Positions 61,866-64,000 of a DNA stretch of 64,000 nt are shown one piece after another. The number at the start of each line of letters is the position of its first letter. Within the stretch, counting starts at the first letter, position 1. The position numbers were made by a program, and so were the translations under genes. Below the pieces are notes generated by a model. The model saw only the letters and a program-made list of their open reading frames with translations. It ran no database searches and had not been told where the DNA came from. The stretch is taken from positions 7,780,001-7,844,000 of the forward strand of contig NC_092579.1 of NCBI RefSeq assembly GCF_037975245.1. Reading direction: 5' to 3'. This DNA is from Apostichopus japonicus. Its lineage: Eukaryota; Echinodermata; Holothuroidea; Aspidochirotida; Stichopodidae.

Positions 61866-63536
61866 GTCTGTTCACATCTAGATATTTGAAAGTAAGAGGG
61901 CTTGATGTTTCATCCACCCAAGAGGCTTACTGCTACTGTACCGTCGGATACAAAAACGTCAGGCCATCTAACTTTTACTATGGACCTATGCATACGTTTC
62001 GCGATAGATAAGAAACTTTTGAACAGCTCCATATTTTTTCTTTCTTACTTTTTAACAGAAATGTTCACCAAAACCTGATATAATTTGATAAACTATTAGA
62101 AAGGCTGTATTCCATTAATTATCAAAATGTTGATTTTTTATGGTTACATCTGGTCAATGGAAACCATTTTGGCAAGCTCCCAAACTTCAGCTAAACTTTT
62201 GAGCTAAAGTATTAGCAATATTTAAGTAAAACATTTTATGATTACCACCGATGGTTTTGAACAATAGCAATGACGCTGTTCAGACATTTAGCAATGTGTG
62301 ATTTACCTTGATTAATTTCCTGCTGTGATTTTTCCATTAGAAACCGACTTCCTTGAAGTATATAGTGTAACAATTTTAAATGTAAAAATGAGCGATCATG
62401 AAGTCTAGTGCGGTTTTGTAGTGGCAGGCTCGTAACAGCGCTCCTTATCTCTGGAAAATATGTGATAGTACTTATGAAGGACCCGTTATATGTCAGACCC
62501 TGCCCATCCCACCACCCCCTCCCTCAGACCCTGCCCATCCCACCACCCCCTCCCTCAAGCACGGTGTTGGACAGCACTTTGAGGATCTGATTTGTAGCAT
62601 AAACACGGATCAGAATCCACGATTTGAGCCCCGCCATAGATCAGAATCACGGAGAATCAGAACTTCCCGGTCGCTGTTAAATCTGTAATTATGTTAACAA
62701 AGAGCTCCGTCCGGGTTGACACCTGATCAGTGTTGACCTTAAACTTTTGTCTGTTGTCCATTACGAGCGTAATTTGAAATGTAGGCATTGATAGCAGTGA
62801 CTAGTACTGTACTGTACATCATATGACCTTAGTACGGTAATGGTTTAACCAACCTTTCCTCCTAGTACACAACACGTACTCGACCTCCTGTCCATTAATG
62901 GCGAGCATGAAGTGTAAACTGTGTTGATGTAAATGCAGAGGCTCACAATCAATATATCTTTATTTTAATGCTGAACACTGAGTGCAGGGCCTGAGTGTCA
63001 AAACGGAGAAGACTTACCGTAGTAAACTGAGAGTAGAAAGCCAGGGAAAGATAGTATCTCTGTCTCTATATATATGAGAGGGAAGTACTGTAAATAGAAC
63101 AGATATATATATATATCAAGTGCCTTTTAGCATCGTTCTTTCAACTTGCATCCAGGCTGTGTTATTTTTCAATGAAGTGGAGAATTCATAATTTTATCTA
63201 TACTTTGCTAATTACTTACTGTTTCACCGGTGTTGAATTCATTCAGCCGAACTTTGTGATATTATCAAGCAGCTCGCTGGAGTACACCTCTGCCTCAAAC
63301 AGTAAAACTTTACAATGAAAGGTGTTTGTTGTAGGTTCTTTTGAAGCCTATTCATGTCCTTAAAATCTCTCTTCCTTAATAGGCACGTTATTAGTTGTAG
63401 GCAGATCAGAAGCAGGAATAGACCAGTTTGAATAGGTGTGTTGATTTGGTGTAGTGATAAGGTAGTATTGCCCTCAATGATTAATAAACCCAGTCAGCTC
63501 TTTGCTACATTTTCTAATTTCTATCACCAATTTGTT
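61866..63536. other. 3' flank of the GT31 gene, no further gene recognised
   Basis: Noncoding as far as can be seen. It contains one short tandem duplication (listed separately) and a small AT run at ~63105-63118. Confidence 0.4.
62493..62556. repeat. Two tandem copies of a 31-bp C-rich unit
   Basis: TCAGACCCTGCCCATCCCAC plus ACCCCCTCCC occurs twice in a row without differences. Confidence 0.95.
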
Positions 63537-64000
63537 GTCATCCTTGTGAAATCCTTCAGTTACTTCAGCACATCTCTGTCCTCTTTCATCATAAATTTTA
63601 TAGTTCTGCTGCATCTAACTTTCAAGGTTAATTTATTACAAAATTTTGAGACCCAAACTTTCATGCTTTAAATACTCAGAGGCCAGGTTTTTGTAACCAT
63701 TTTACACCGAAACGTTAAATTATGATAACATTATAGCTTGTTACAACTTTAACAAAAAAGCAGTTTCAATTCTAATTTCTAAACTTATTTTCTATCATGC
63801 CAGAGAAAAATTTTCAGACCGTAACAGTTTATGCAGTTCAAATTGTTTTGAATAGAGAAAGATGAATTGCCTTTTTAAAAATGTCATCCTTGTGAAATCC
63901 TTCAGTTACTTCAGCACATCTCTGTCCTCTTTCATCATAAATTTTATAGTTCTGCTGCATCTAACTTTCAAGGTTAATTTATTACAAAATTTTGAGACCC
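63537..64000. repeat. Direct repeat with 346-bp spacing, cut by the window edge
   Basis: 63537-63654 and 63883-64000 are identical over 118 bases, with an offset of 346. The sequence before each copy differs, so the unit starts at 63537/63883. Either a tandem repeat continues past the window or a segment was duplicated recently. Confidence 0.9.

Noticed and set aside
63438-63671. TGGTGTAGTGATAAGGTAGT resembling a tRNA A box
   Set aside because: No B box or cloverleaf follows.

Overview
The window looks like nuclear DNA of a marine invertebrate, most likely a deuterostome such as an echinoderm. This is inferred from four things: AT-rich DNA with long AT microsatellites, a eukaryotic tRNA-Gly, a dense mix of animal-type transposons (Penelope-like, LINE, hAT-like), and large cell-surface genes with 5'UTR introns. 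No species can be named from the sequence alone.

1-36 kb is a tandem cluster of one gene family. The proteins have a signal peptide, an IgGFc-binding-protein-like N-terminal half, a Cys-rich AMOP-like segment, a VWD domain, one or two sushi/CCP domains, a transmembrane helix and a short tail. There are three open copies: gene A (minus, runs off the left edge), gene B (minus, 10591-14376) and gene C (plus, 30193-33798). There is also one wrecked copy (plus, 22775-25760). In B and C the whole coding region lies in one exon just after a splice acceptor. A repeated promoter/first-exon block ending in a splice donor lies upstream of gene C and of the pseudogene. A third block at 19.3-19.6 kb has no gene behind it, so the cluster has lost at least one further copy.

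Upstream of gene A sits a near-perfect 3-kb palindrome. It consists of two 5'-truncated Penelope-like elements joined 5'-to-5', each with a GIY-YIG reverse-transcriptase ORF and a hammerhead-like core behind it.

36-60 kb is transposon-rich and has no confident host protein gene. It holds a decayed LINE whose endonuclease domain is split by a TIR transposon that itself carries another TIR transposon, several non-autonomous hAT-like elements with 8-bp target duplications, LINE tails, and a transposase remnant bordered by a roughly 30-copy minisatellite. It also holds one intact tRNA-Gly(TCC) and a cluster of hammerhead-like motifs around an array of short palindromic repeats (57.9-59.5 kb).

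60-64 kb carries one intact gene, a beta-1,3-galactosyltransferase-like (GT31) type II Golgi enzyme. The window ends in the start of a 346-bp-period repeat. The cluster genes would make cell-surface or mucus-binding proteins and the GT31 enzyme would modify glycans; no direct functional link between them is visible.
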